Shown here: in pieces, positions 23,452-33,294 of the stretch | Layout of the letters: each line of letters begins with the position of its first letter | Position numbering within the stretch: position 1 is the stretch's first letter | Source: Lineus longissimus | Taxonomy: Eukaryota > Nemertea > Pilidiophora > Heteronemertea > Lineidae | Reading direction: 5' to 3' | Length of the DNA: 60,000 bases | Assembly: GCF_910592395.1 (NCBI RefSeq) | Contig: NC_088311.1 | Location: forward strand, 16,620,501 to 16,680,500 | Notes under the pieces: generated by a model | The model's input: the letters and a program-made list of their open reading frames with translations, nothing else | Told to the model about the DNA's origin: nothing | The model's database searches: none | Translations under genes and position numbers: made by a program

Positions 23452-23586
23452 CTACGGCGGTTGCCTTCTGTTGTTGAGGCTTTCAGTCAGTTTCTTCAGG
23501 GTATCGATGGTTTTCTTGCTGTTGTCTTTGGTTAGTCCCTCCTCAATGAGGTCACCCTGCTTGAAACTCCAGTTTTCCTTAGGGTT
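23452..23586 (-). CDS. Unidentified C-terminal coding fragment (44 codons)
   Basis: On the minus strand, after an AG at 23587-23588, the frame reads NPKENWSFKQGDLIEEGLTK, continues through DNSKKTIDTLKKLTESLNNR and stops at 23452. The charged, helical composition looks like real protein rather than a chance ORF. I do not recognise the family. The BEL element begins only 27 bp upstream (minus-strand sense). Sequence just beyond the other LTR (30190-30300) also has short coding-like stretches broken by stops, so this may be the last exon of a gene, or a pseudogene, disrupted by the insertion. Confidence 0.35.
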   Translation of the reverse strand, partial: NPKENWSFKQGDLIEEGLTKDNSKKTIDTLKKLTESLNNRRQPP

Positions 23587-23607
23587 CTAATCATTTCTGA
23601 CCGTTTG

Positions 23608-23612
23608 GTATT
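23608..23612. repeat. Target-site duplication GTATT, left
   Basis: Identical to 30184-30188. A 5-bp duplication directly abutting the LTRs fits BEL/Pao integration. Confidence 0.9.
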
Positions 23613-23912
23613 TGTCAGGAATTACACATTCCTGAACCAAGTCATTTCCTGAATCAAGTTATTAGTTCGACAAGTCGCTGCAGCTGCATGGAGCCAGGAA
23701 GTCTGAGGAAATCCTTGCGGATTAAGCTAAGCTTAATCGTCTAAGCACCTTCTTTCATCTCTTGACATCTGTTAATTCGTAATCTTGTTTACTTAGTCAA
23801 TAGTTTGTAGAAATAAAGTCAGTTGTAAAAAAGATACGATAGAGTCAAGTTCACCATCAATTTGTAGTCAGCAACTCCCCAGTAGAAAACCCGAAGTGCG
23901 GAGTTTTCGACA
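23613..23912 (+). repeat. BEL 5' LTR
   Basis: 300 bp, TG...CA ends, AATAAA at 23812-23817 as the likely polyadenylation signal. Identical to 29884-30183 by eye. It should hold the element's promoter; no TATA box is obvious. Confidence 0.95.
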
Positions 23913-23930
23913 TGGTGCCGTGACCAGGAT
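23913..23930 (+). promoter_or_regulatory. Primer-binding site, tRNA-His type
   Basis: TGGTGCCGTGACCAGGAT starts on the first base after the LTR. Its complement ends CACGGCACCA, matching what I recall of the acceptor and T-arm of animal tRNA-His (…GTCACGGCA plus CCA). The tRNA identity is from memory and should be checked against the host tRNA set. Confidence 0.7.
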
Positions 23931-23984
23931 CTGGGAAATTCACCGAGTAAATACACAACGCGATATACTAACGTAAAGGTCAAA

Positions 23985-25712
23985 ATGGATAAAATCGATC
24001 AACTCAAGAAAAACAGAGACTTGTTACAGGAAGCCTTGGACACCGGTTTCGAACAGGCAAATGCCGTGATTGAAAAAGAGTCACCAACGAAATTCGAACT
24101 GTCAAAAGTTGAAGCATGTTCAACAGAAATCGACGAAACGTTCGTCAAGTTACAAAGTCTAAACGTGGAAATAGCGAAACTAGTTACAAAACAGAAGGAA
24201 GATGACCTAACCAAAGAGGAAATCTTACAAACGAAACAGAGGAATATAGACAATCGAACCAAACTAGTGCACGTGAGTAAGTTTGTAGAATTACAGTCCA
24301 AGAAAACGGTCGCAAAGCCAGCGACAGTCGACGCGCCAGCCGCGTCAGTACCCAAAACAGCACAACTGCCAAAGTTGAAATTACCGACATTCGATGGGAC
24401 TTACACATCATGGAAATCCTTTTGGGACACGATTGAAGCAGATGTTCTCAGTGCTAACTATGCGGATATCACGAAATACAATTATATCAAGGGACAGTTA
24501 ACGGGCTCAGCGACAGACGCTGTTGCTGGTCTTCAAGCTTCAGGGGAAAACCTGAAAGTACTGGTAGAAATCTTGAAAGAACGTTTCGGACAACCCCGAA
24601 AAATCATTCGATCACATGTGAATAACCTCTTAGAAATGCCAGGGCCTGCAGGACATTATAATGCTCTCCGGGAATTCCACAACCGAGTAATGGGGGACAT
24701 ACGGTCCCTAGAAAACCTCAACGTCGATATCTACAAATGCGCTCCGTTTATTGTACCAATCATCGAAAAGAAGTTACCGAAATTCTTCCGGGAAAAAATG
24801 GGAACCTCAGGGCAACAGGATGCTTTTGACTTAAAGCGATTCATGCAGTCTTTCTCGGAACAGCTTGAAAACGTTGGAGAACGCGCAGATGCTCCTCCAC
24901 AGTCGGATATTAGTCATAGGAAAAGTACGCAGAATCAGAATCGAAACCTGAACGGGAGTAAAGTTTCATTGGATTCGTTTGTAAGTGTGCCCGCAGCCAA
25001 ACCCAAAATGTGTCAATTCTGCAACTCCGGTCACAGTTGTTTTGAATGCACTCTATCGCCAACAAACCGATACAATGCCGTTTTCAACAAACGCCTGTGC
25101 AGCAACTGTCTTCGAACATCTCATATCGCCAAGGAATGTAACAACCGCAGCAAATGCCACACGTGTGGTAAAAAGCACCACACCAGTCTTCACGAATACT
25201 TTGAACAGAAATACAGAAATTCAAGTAACACAGGAATGTGTGCCGTAACCCCCAAGTACTCCGATGTACGAAAAATCGATATCAATGATCACGTGGGATT
25301 TAAAACAACAAACGTGAACTCCAAAAAACGCGCAACCAATAGGCCGTCCACAGTTCTACTAGAAACAGGGTATGTTACCTTACAGAATAAAGGGAAGGAA
25401 TCCACAGCAGGAGTGCTGATTGATAGAGGAAGCATGTCCTCTTACATTCGCAAAGATACAGCACAAAAGCTTCAACTCAACCCGGTGCGTTCCCAATCCA
25501 TAAGTGTTAATGGCTTCGGAGGCCACTCTTCAAAACGGCAATACGACATTGCAAATGTTGAAATTGCAACCACTGACGGCATCAAAATAATTGAAGTTCT
25601 CATCACCGATGAAATAGTCAACCCCATCAATCAACGAGGATGGAATACATGTAAGGAGTACCCATACATAGCGAACATTGAAAACAAGTTAGCAAATAAC
25701 TTTTGCCGATGA
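23985..25712 (+). CDS. gag: BEL Gag with nucleocapsid knuckles and protease domain
   Basis: 575 codons from the first ATG after the primer site. Residues 1-110 are a charged coiled-coil-like region. Residues about 130-290 carry LPTFDGTYTSWKSFWD and LKERFG, typical of the Gag-like DUF1759 domain of Pao elements. Residues about 343-405 hold cysteine/histidine knuckles, including CSNCLRTSHIAKEC (CX2CX4HX4C) and CHTCGKKHH. Residues about 470 onward are the retropepsin-like domain, but its catalytic motif reads LIDRG (D480-R481-G482) where the family has DSG or DTG. A single base change from AGC/AGT to AGA explains R481. The frame ends at TGA 25710-25712, inside the protease C-terminus, whereas BEL elements normally have one continuous ORF. 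Confidence 0.9.
   Translation: MDKIDQLKKNRDLLQEALDTGFEQANAVIEKESPTKFELSKVEACSTEIDETFVKLQSLNVEIAKLVTKQKEDDLTKEEILQTKQRNIDNRTKLVHVSKFVELQSKKTVAKPATVDAPAASVPKTAQLPKLKLPTFDGTYTSWKSFWDTIEADVLSANYADITKYNYIKGQLTGSATDAVAGLQASGENLKVLVEILKERFGQPRKIIRSHVNNLLEMPGPAGHYNALREFHNRVMGDIRSLENLNVDIYKCAPFIVPIIEKKLPKFFREKMGTSGQQDAFDLKRFMQSFSEQLENVGERADAPPQSDISHRKSTQNQNRNLNGSKVSLDSFVSVPAAKPKMCQFCNSGHSCFECTLSPTNRYNAVFNKRLCSNCLRTSHIAKECNNRSKCHTCGKKHHTSLHEYFEQKYRNSSNTGMCAVTPKYSDVRKIDINDHVGFKTTNVNSKKRATNRPSTVLLETGYVTLQNKGKESTAGVLIDRGSMSSYIRKDTAQKLQLNPVRSQSISVNGFGGHSSKRQYDIANVEIATTDGIKIIEVLITDEIVNPINQRGWNTCKEYPYIANIENKLANNFCR
25701..25712 (+). other. gag-pol frame change (+1) next to UGA
   Basis: The gag frame runs TTT TGC CGA TGA. 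The pol frame is the +1 frame and is open from 25693. The conserved end of the protease domain (VDIMIGCD, from 25720) is in the pol frame, so continuity requires a +1 shift near the T run at 25701-25704 or at CGA-TGA. A single extra T is the simplest explanation. Programmed +1 frameshifting at a slow codon before UGA is known elsewhere and is the alternative. Confidence 0.7.
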
Positions 25713-25719
25713 ATTCACC

Positions 25720-28700
25720 GTGGATATCATGATTGGATGTGATCATGCCTTCCAGTTCCTTGAAAATCGTCTAGTGAAAGGGGACGGGCCGACAGTACAG
25801 TATTCAAATTTGGGATGTTTTGTGTCAGGACCACTGTTTCCCGTTAAAATCGAACACTCCGTGATTACATCAGCAAATCGAATCAACACAACCGCAAACG
25901 AACATATCATCGAGGACAATGATCCCGAGATACAATCACTTGAGGAATTCATCAACAGCAGCACTCTTCAGCCAACGGATGAAAATGACACTGATTTCGA
26001 TGAACAGTTTAAATCGGACTTCATGCAAAAAATCGAGTTCAAGGATGGGAACTATTCGGTTCCGTTACCATGGAGACCAGACCACGCGGAACTACTCACT
26101 AACAGAAGGGAATGCGAAGCCAGGCTACGTCAAGTCATGGCAAGATTACGTAAGTTAAACCTTCTCAACAACTACACCCAAGTAATGCAGGAAAACCTGG
26201 ACAAGGGTTTCATCTCAGAGGGCAGCCCAGATGACTGTGACACCGGCCACTATTTGCCTCATTTTCCCGTACTCCGTGACAGTGAAACAACCCCCCTGAG
26301 AATCGTTTTTGACGCCAGTAGTGGTAGCCCATCGCTCAACTCATGCCTTTATGAAGGACCTAATATGCTTCAGGACCTAACTGAACTGATCATGCTCTTT
26401 CGGACCAAACGGATTGGTCTGTCCGCAGATATCGCTCGTGCCTTTTTAGCTGTGCATTTGTTAGAATCGGAGAGGAAGTGGGTTAGATTCCTCTGGTATA
26501 AAGACAATGATGTCTCGAAAGAACTGATTCCTTATCACTGTAACACTGTCATATTCGGAAATGTTTCCAGCCCATTCGCCCTCGCTATCACTCTGCACAA
26601 GCATCTGTCTAGTTACGATACCCCAGTTGCCAAGGATATGAAAACAAAATTCTACGTCGACAATCTGTTAACCGGAGTCGATTCAAATCAGGAAGCATTG
26701 GATTACTTCCAGGAGTCTCGTGAGATCATGAACCACGCGTCTTTCAATTTGCGCCAATGGAGTTCAAACTCGGAAACACTCGATGAAAGAATCAGATCGG
26801 AAGGAGTACAAACAAAATCTGACATTGTAGGGGTACTTGGACTGAAATGGGATACCAAATCTGATCAGATTTCAGTCGCGAAAAAGGATCTCAAATCATC
26901 AGGAGAACTTTCAAAACGTAAAGTAACATCTCAGACCGCATCAATCTTCGACCCGCTCGGAATTGTAGCACCGCTGACAGTCCCTGCTAAGTCTTACGTG
27001 AACAACCTGTGGAGAGGCCAAAAAACCTGGGATGAACACTTATCAATCACCGAACGGCAAGAATGGGAAACAATCAAACAGGAGTCCCTCTCTCTCACGC
27101 ACATGCTATCTATACCCCGTTGGCTAGGGGGTGACACCAGCAAACCGTTACAAATCGTAGTATTCTGTGATGCATGTCCCACCACCGCCATTGGTTGTGT
27201 CGCTTACGCTAAACAGAACAATAAAGTCGCCCTCATCGGCTCTAAGAACAAAGTCATCTCAGAGAAAAATGTCAATTTCACAGTCCCTAAGCTTGAACTG
27301 ATGGCCATGGTCTTGGGGGTAAATTATGCAGAGACCTTGCGAAATACCTACATCACGCAGTATCAGACAATCGAAGTGGTATACAGCACTGATTCAGAGA
27401 TAGCGCTTTACTGGCTCAGATCCAATAAAAAACTCAAGCAGTTTGTTCACAACCGCGTGCAAACAATACGTCAGAAGTCAGACTTGACTTCTTGGTACCA
27501 TGTGTCAACCAAACAAAACGCTGCAGACATCTTATCACGTGGTGCGACACATCAGGAATTGAAGGACTCTTCATGGCTGCAGGGACCAAAATGGCTCAAG
27601 GATGATAAAACCACGTGGCCTTTAACCGCACTTTCCGACCTAACCTTGAACAGTTCCGTCTCTCTGACAGCCGCGTTTGAAATGCAAAATGACTTCGTTG
27701 TTACAAGCATGGTCGCAACAACACCTGTCGCAAGTATCAGCGACGTTATAGCACAGGACAAGTTCAGTTCATGGAATAGACTTCTGAGAATTACCGCCTT
27801 AGTATCACGCGCTTTCAAACCCGGACTCAAAAACAGGAATAAACTGTCTGCACAAGATATCGCTAACGCGGGAAAAAAATGGATTACAAATCTTCAAAAC
27901 GAACACTATAAGCACGTTACGGATTACTTGAAGTTAGAACAAAGTGGAAGGCATAAGCTGCCTTCTCGACCCACAATCATCAGTCAATTAGGGCTCGTTC
28001 TTGACAAAAAAGGAACAATTCGTTGCGGCGGGAGGCTTACTAATTCAGACGTCAGCTCAGACAGGAAGTACCCAATTCTCCTGCCAAATCAATCCTACAT
28101 AACAACGTTAATCGTCCGGAACGCCCACCACAACGTGGTACACTACGGCTTAGGGTCCACCATGGCTTATCTTCGGGAGAAGTATTGGGTCACATCAATG
28201 CGCTCAACCGTTAAGAAAATCATCGGACATTGTGTAATCTGTAAGAAAGTGTCTGGGCGTCCATATCTGACTCCCATCGCACCACCACTGCCAGACTTTC
28301 GGATTAACGACTTGTCAGCTTTCAAGTCCACTGCTGTAGATTTTACATCACACCTCTACGTACGAATTAAGGACTCGATACAAAAAGTGTACGTTTGTCT
28401 CTTTACGTGTTGCACCACGCGAGGCATACATCTTGAAATCACGCCGGACTTAACTGTTGAATCATTTCTAAGAGCTTTCAGACGTTTCACTTCAACACAT
28501 TCAGTGCCTAGCCTCATTTACTGTGACAATGCCAAAACGTTTACAAGCGCCGACACCGAGCTGAAACGGCTGTACAACATTGTGGGAACAGAACAATTCC
28601 AAAACCACCTGTCTAAGAAAGGAATAACATTCAAATATGCACCCGTACAAGCCAGCTGGTTCGCTGGCGTTCATGAGAGACTGATTGGTGTGACGAAACT

Positions 28701-29370
28701 TGCACTTAAGAAAACCTTGCGCAAATCACTCGTTCCAATTGATGAGTTTCAAACTCTCATCAAAGAAATTCAAGCAACGGTAAACAACAGACCACTCACA
28801 TATTTGTCATCAGATCCAAATGAACTCAAAGCGATAACACCGAATAATCTGATATACGGACATGATATGTCTTTGTTGCCACACGAAGGAGAAGATAACT
28901 TGGATGTAACATACGCCGGCAGAGATAAACTTGAGAAATTGGCGTACAAACGCGCAGAACGACTACAAACATTCAAGAAACGTTTCTATGACGAGTATCT
29001 CGCTAGGCTACGGGAACAACACCAGTACGAACTTAGCAAACAAAATGCCAAAGCTGACATCATTAAAATTGATGACGTCATTCTTGTACACGACAAGGAT
29101 GCCAAGAGGAGACACTGGAAACTTGGGATCATAAAAGAACTCAACAGAGGCCAAGATGGGCTGACCCGATCTGCGCTTGTCAAAACTGCCACAGGGCAAT
29201 CTAACCGAGCAATCGGAAAATTGTATCCGCTTGAGTTAACCGTTGACGAGAGCATCGAACGGTCTGCGCAAATCAAATCTGTTCAAAAAACAAAATCTCG
29301 ACCAAAACGGTCAACCACTGACATTACGAGGCTCAAAATCAGAGAGCACTTGGATTACTACGGACAGTAG
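25720..29370 (+). CDS. pol: BEL Pol: reverse transcriptase, RNase H, integrase
   Basis: 1,216 codons. The listed start is GTG (valine) and not a likely initiator; the frame is open from 25693. Residues 1-40 finish the protease domain (VDIMIGCDH). The reverse transcriptase spans about 150-400, with LSADIARAFL near 237 and the active-site YVDN at 312-315, where most families have YVDD. I recall YVDN in some Pao lineages, so this may be lineage-typical. RNase H is about 478-620 (D484, PKLEL, STDSE, NAADILSRG). The integrase zinc finger is about 800-845 (HHNVVH, CVIC), with catalytic residues D874, D936 and E986. The C-terminal DUF5641-like region contains WKLGIIKEL. No internal stop is present. 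Expression depends on the frame change upstream. Confidence 0.92.
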   Translation: MDIMIGCDHAFQFLENRLVKGDGPTVQYSNLGCFVSGPLFPVKIEHSVITSANRINTTANEHIIEDNDPEIQSLEEFINSSTLQPTDENDTDFDEQFKSDFMQKIEFKDGNYSVPLPWRPDHAELLTNRRECEARLRQVMARLRKLNLLNNYTQVMQENLDKGFISEGSPDDCDTGHYLPHFPVLRDSETTPLRIVFDASSGSPSLNSCLYEGPNMLQDLTELIMLFRTKRIGLSADIARAFLAVHLLESERKWVRFLWYKDNDVSKELIPYHCNTVIFGNVSSPFALAITLHKHLSSYDTPVAKDMKTKFYVDNLLTGVDSNQEALDYFQESREIMNHASFNLRQWSSNSETLDERIRSEGVQTKSDIVGVLGLKWDTKSDQISVAKKDLKSSGELSKRKVTSQTASIFDPLGIVAPLTVPAKSYVNNLWRGQKTWDEHLSITERQEWETIKQESLSLTHMLSIPRWLGGDTSKPLQIVVFCDACPTTAIGCVAYAKQNNKVALIGSKNKVISEKNVNFTVPKLELMAMVLGVNYAETLRNTYITQYQTIEVVYSTDSEIALYWLRSNKKLKQFVHNRVQTIRQKSDLTSWYHVSTKQNAADILSRGATHQELKDSSWLQGPKWLKDDKTTWPLTALSDLTLNSSVSLTAAFEMQNDFVVTSMVATTPVASISDVIAQDKFSSWNRLLRITALVSRAFKPGLKNRNKLSAQDIANAGKKWITNLQNEHYKHVTDYLKLEQSGRHKLPSRPTIISQLGLVLDKKGTIRCGGRLTNSDVSSDRKYPILLPNQSYITTLIVRNAHHNVVHYGLGSTMAYLREKYWVTSMRSTVKKIIGHCVICKKVSGRPYLTPIAPPLPDFRINDLSAFKSTAVDFTSHLYVRIKDSIQKVYVCLFTCCTTRGIHLEITPDLTVESFLRAFRRFTSTHSVPSLIYCDNAKTFTSADTELKRLYNIVGTEQFQNHLSKKGITFKYAPVQASWFAGVHERLIGVTKLALKKTLRKSLVPIDEFQTLIKEIQATVNNRPLTYLSSDPNELKAITPNNLIYGHDMSLLPHEGEDNLDVTYAGRDKLEKLAYKRAERLQTFKKRFYDEYLARLREQHQYELSKQNAKADIIKIDDVILVHDKDAKRRHWKLGIIKELNRGQDGLTRSALVKTATGQSNRAIGKLYPLELTVDESIERSAQIKSVQKTKSRPKRSTTDITRLKIREHLDYYGQ

Positions 29371-29866
29371 ATATTGTGGCGTACGTGACATTCCGTTTTA
29401 ATATTCACTTCGTCAAAGCTATACACTTGGGCAATGTATAGTAATGTGGATGCTCCCCTCCGTCGGGGATACGACGCCTGTCGTCCATGAGAAACTGAAG
29501 AGACAATCAACATAATCGAATTGACATTTGAATTTCATCTATATTGAAATACTAGAACATTATCATGGAATATTAGTTAGTTGTAACATGTTTGACACCA
29601 TCGTGCTATAGATATTCATCTTTTGATCATCATCATCTCGACATTTAGTTTAGAAACTTTAGAATCTCAATACGGATTAATCTCTTTAACGTACTTTGCA
29701 TGTATTGAAGCTTATCTACCATCTCATGTTTACTTCAAGTATTTTGTGTAGTTAGCGGTTTCGAACACCGTTTAGTATCAGTCAGTCTGGATTGCAGACC
29801 ACCGAGGATGATTAGCCAATCACTGTTTAACTATTCAGGGATTAAAATAACCATGTGCTTGCGGGC
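29371..29866 (+). other. BEL 3' untranslated region
   Basis: About 500 bp between the pol stop and the polypurine tract with no further ORF; there is no envelope-like gene. Confidence 0.8.
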
Positions 29867-29883
29867 GGGGGGGGGGGGGGGAA
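29867..29883 (+). promoter_or_regulatory. Polypurine tract
   Basis: A run of 14-15 G followed by AA directly abuts the 3' LTR, in the expected place for plus-strand DNA priming. The long G homopolymer is also a likely assembly weak spot. Confidence 0.85.
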
Positions 29884-30183
29884 TGTCAGGAATTACACAT
29901 TCCTGAACCAAGTCATTTCCTGAATCAAGTTATTAGTTCGACAAGTCGCTGCAGCTGCATGGAGCCAGGAAGTCTGAGGAAATCCTTGCGGATTAAGCTA
30001 AGCTTAATCGTCTAAGCACCTTCTTTCATCTCTTGACATCTGTTAATTCGTAATCTTGTTTACTTAGTCAATAGTTTGTAGAAATAAAGTCAGTTGTAAA
30101 AAAGATACGATAGAGTCAAGTTCACCATCAATTTGTAGTCAGCAACTCCCCAGTAGAAAACCCGAAGTGCGGAGTTTTCGACA
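29884..30183 (+). repeat. BEL 3' LTR
   Basis: 300 bp, identical by eye to 23613-23912; AATAAA at 30083-30088. Confidence 0.95.
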
Positions 30184-30188
30184 GTATT
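30184..30188. repeat. Target-site duplication GTATT, right
   Basis: Matches 23608-23612 exactly. Confidence 0.9.
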
Positions 30189-30727
30189 GTTGACAAAGTC
30201 GTACTGTCCAGCAGCCTCTCTCTGCATTCAGATTTTTTACTTTCTTAATGTTCTTTGGCTATCTTCTCTTCTTCTGTTGCAGAATTCTAGAATGTCACCT
30301 TTCTTTTAATAAAGTCAAGTCGTACAACTTAACATATTTTACATAGATCAAGCATTTATCATGGGACAAACTATAAAGATTGCATCTTGAGAAATATCTC
30401 ACAAACGCCAAAAGAGGGGAACATGCCAAATGGCGTCATTTAGACTCCGATTGAAATTAGGTCTCGATACTATCCTATAATCAGTAATTGAACAACCATG
30501 AAGATCGCCATGGGAAAATGATATGCTGATCAATATTATGATGATAGTATGTAGAACACTTCATCATAGACGAGATCAACGAAACTTTTAAATGATTCAT
30601 TGCATGGAACTTGAAAAGTACAATTACCTTGAGTGCACGCACGTCTCCACGCCATATGTCACCATGATGACAACAGAACATAGAGGGGGTAATGGGAAAA
30701 GTTTGTTTTGATATGCTAGGATCGATG

Positions 30728-30965
30728 CAGTGTTCTCCAATCAATTTTTCTTTGGTCTGGTGGTAAGCTCAGATTTTGTTGAAGTTGAAGTTTTCCACAA
30801 ATAACGGTCTGAAGAAATTTTTGGTCTGGTGGTCTAAGATAGAAAACCATTACAGTTTCAGAGAAAATGGTCTGGTGGTATGTTAATGGTCTGGTCGTGA
30901 ATGTAAAAATAGTTTAATTTTGGTCTGGTGGCCCACTTGACCAAAATAGGTGGCGGAGAACACTG
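30728..30965. mobile_element. Inverted-repeat element, CAGTGTTCTCC ends (238 bp)
   Basis: Starts CAGTGTTCTCC and ends GGAGAACACTG, an 11-bp perfect terminal inverted repeat. The inside repeats 'ttggtctggtggt' about five times. Related ends occur at 44938-45188 (CAGGGTTTCCGCC). No clear target duplication here. Confidence 0.6.
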
Positions 30966-31485
30966 GGGATAGCCAAAAACTGCCATCGAGATATTGGAAT
31001 ACACCCCTATCTTAGCGCAATTCGGAATGAGCAGTGAACTGCACTGTGATTCAGCCAAACTAGCTTAAGAAGCTTCTTGATCATATCCATCCTTTAAAGG
31101 CTGTGAAAGTTACAGGAGATCATAAGAGAGGTAATTGGATATTGATCTGTGGAAAAAACATGTTCAATCTAGGATGAAATCATGCATGGAAAATGATCTT
31201 AGCCTCCAGCGCCATCCGTCTCATGGTGTCAGATGGGGATCAAAGGATTTTTTACAGCATGTCGGAGTCTTTACATCATTTTATAACTTTTCAAAGACCT
31301 ATGTGATATCAATTATGCAGACAAGAAGAGCATGATTAACATTTATCTGCCAGAACCACAGCAGTGGCCAATGCTGACCAAGTAGAGGGAAACAACATCA
31401 CACCTGCCATCAAACAGCAGGATAAAAAGTCTATGTACACAAAGTATATAATAAATGGATGACATCAAGTAAGAAAACCACATGA
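30966..31485. other. Noncoding stretch, nothing recognised
   Basis: No supported ORF or repeat. Confidence 0.3.
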
Positions 31486-31602
31486 GTCTGTTTTTGAGTG
31501 GAAATATCACAAGAGTAGCCTGGAAACCCACCTGACCTGCAGTCTCCTGGGTTTCCAGGGTTCAGACAATCACGAGTGTGATATTTTCACTCAAAAACAG
31601 AC
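31486..31602. repeat. Hairpin element (117 bp)
   Basis: gtctgtttttgagtggaaat at the left pairs with atattttcactcaaaaacag at the right. An inner pair, cctggaaaccca with tgggtttccagg, extends the stem. Likely a small MITE. Confidence 0.7.
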
Positions 31603-32459
31603 AAGTGTCTTTTCTGTTTATCACTTTTTATTATTTACTAGAGCAATGAAGCCATGACATTACGATGACAGACCAATAACATCACTCAAACCCACCAGAA
31701 TACTGACTTTGACATCACTGCTCAAGAGGTTTGCAGAGAGGTTCTACTGTGTTTTATTAAGTATGGCACAAGTCCAGCTATTGATCTAGAGGATCAACAG
31801 CTAGCATTTTAACCTTCACAAACACCAAACAATGAATCAGTAAACAAGATTTGACTGACAACTATTTTGATCACCTTTTGCATTCTGTTCCTTAACCATA
31901 ACCTGTGCTTCTGATTTTAGATAAGTATTTGTATTTAAATGCCTACTGGTGTGATGACATAGAACTACTACAAGCAGCTCAAGAATACCTTCATCCAGTT
32001 TAGAAGTGCCAATAAATCCTATGTTATGTTGACGAACATAATACACTATACACCCTATAATCAGTAGACAAAGCAATCTACTCTCCAAGGAAGTCAAATA
32101 CCTGTGCGAACAATTCAGGCCCATCAGTAGATCAAGTTGGCCCTGTACTTTACCCAAGATAAAAACATTTTATGTAGGAATCTAGGAAAGCAGGTGTTGT
32201 ACAAAACATGGGTTACTGCCAAAACCTTTTCCTTTACAATCCAACACTACACTGCCCCATGCCGATGTAGGCCTACATCTACCAGTGGTTTTTCAGCAGT
32301 TTCGGGGAGGTGAACACAAATAACAAGTTACAAACAGTATATCAAATTTGTACAACATCTACCTACACATGAAACATGCAAAACATGAATGAAATGTACT
32401 GGGGACATTGTGCTCAACTGGGAATGATTTAGTTTGATTTAGTTAGTATGAAATGAGAC
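31603..32459. other. Noncoding stretch with one unexplained ORF
   Basis: A 106-codon minus-strand ORF at 31837-32157 contains a short hydrophobic run. It has no recognised domain and no splice or start context that supports it. Nothing else seen. Confidence 0.3.
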
Positions 32460-32465
32460 ATGGAG

Positions 32466-33294
32466 TATGGGCGGTTATTACCGCAAATAAAGACAAACCA
32501 AAGCAAAGACACTTGTGTAGAATATCAAGGACACGTAGATTGATACTCCTGGGCGGTTATTACCGCAAATAAAGACAAACCAAAGCAAAGACACTTGTGT
32601 AGCATATCAAGGACACGTAGATTGATACTATCCTATGTGTGCCACATCAAAGACATCTGGACCATACACCATGTCAAAGATAACGGTGCGAAGTCAACAG
32701 GCGGCGCCACTGTAGATTGCTGGCGGCCGTACGCTGCCTGTCGACGTTGTTGTTATTTGCCACCTCTCTCCTATGGCAAGCCGTTTGCTTCAAAAAGTCG
32801 AAATGATTTTTTTTCTAGTCGAAATGATTTTTTTCTAGTCAAGATATTTTTTTCAAGTCAAGAAAAAAAATTTGAAATTAAATTTTTTTTTCAAGTCGAG
32901 ATATTTATTTTCCTTCTCATTTAACTTATTGAAGTTGAATCAATTAATAAAAATTTCACTGCGAGAAAAAAATGATTATAAAAATAAAAATAGTCGCTTA
33001 TATCAACAAAAACCTATAGTTGTCGAAATCGTTTTTACTTTTCCCAAGACGGTGGCGCCGCCTGTTGACTTCGCATCGTTATCTTTGATGTGGTGTATGG
33101 TCCAGATGTCTTTGATGTGGCACACATAGGAGTATCAATCTACGTGTCCTTGATATGCTACACAAGTGTCTTTGCTTTGGTTTGTCTTTATTTGCGGTAA
33201 TAACCGCCCAGGAGTATCAATCTACGTGTCCTTGATATGCTACACAAGTGTCTTTGCTTTGGTTTGTCTTTATTTGCGGTAATAACCGCCCATA
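32466..33294. mobile_element. Foldback element A, TATGGGCGG ends, 6-bp target duplication
   Basis: Begins TATGGGCGGTTATTACCGC and ends with the exact complement. ATGGAG flanks it on both sides (32460-32465 and 33295-33300). The arms are about 250 bp. In each arm the terminal 82-bp segment is present twice in tandem, so GGGCGGTTATTACCGC recurs at 32469 and 32551. The innermost arm sequence is ggcggcgccac. The loop (about 32720-33045) is very AT-rich. No transposase. Shares ends with elements B and C. Eukaryotic IS3EU transposons are, as I recall, defined by 6-bp duplications and TAY termini, which this fits. Confidence 0.88.

Larger units (their letters stand above)
23613..30183 (+). mobile_element. 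Complete BEL/Pao LTR retrotransposon (6,571 bp)
   Basis: Order: 5' LTR, primer-binding site, gag/protease ORF, pol ORF (reverse transcriptase, RNase H, integrase, C-terminal domain), about 500 bp of 3' untranslated region, a G-rich polypurine tract and the 3' LTR. Both LTRs are 300 bp, begin TGTCAGG, end TTCGACA and are identical as read by eye. That indicates a recent insertion. GTATT flanks both ends. Despite its youth, the coding region is split by a frame change at about 25701-25712 and the protease motif is altered. It sits within or beside a minus-strand coding fragment. Confidence 0.95.

Noticed and set aside
25720-25722. GTG as the start of BEL pol
   Set aside because: It encodes a conserved valine at the end of the protease domain. 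The frame is open upstream and pol is normally made as a gag-pol fusion.
31837-32157. 106-codon minus ORF
   Set aside because: No domain, and start context and neighbours give no support.
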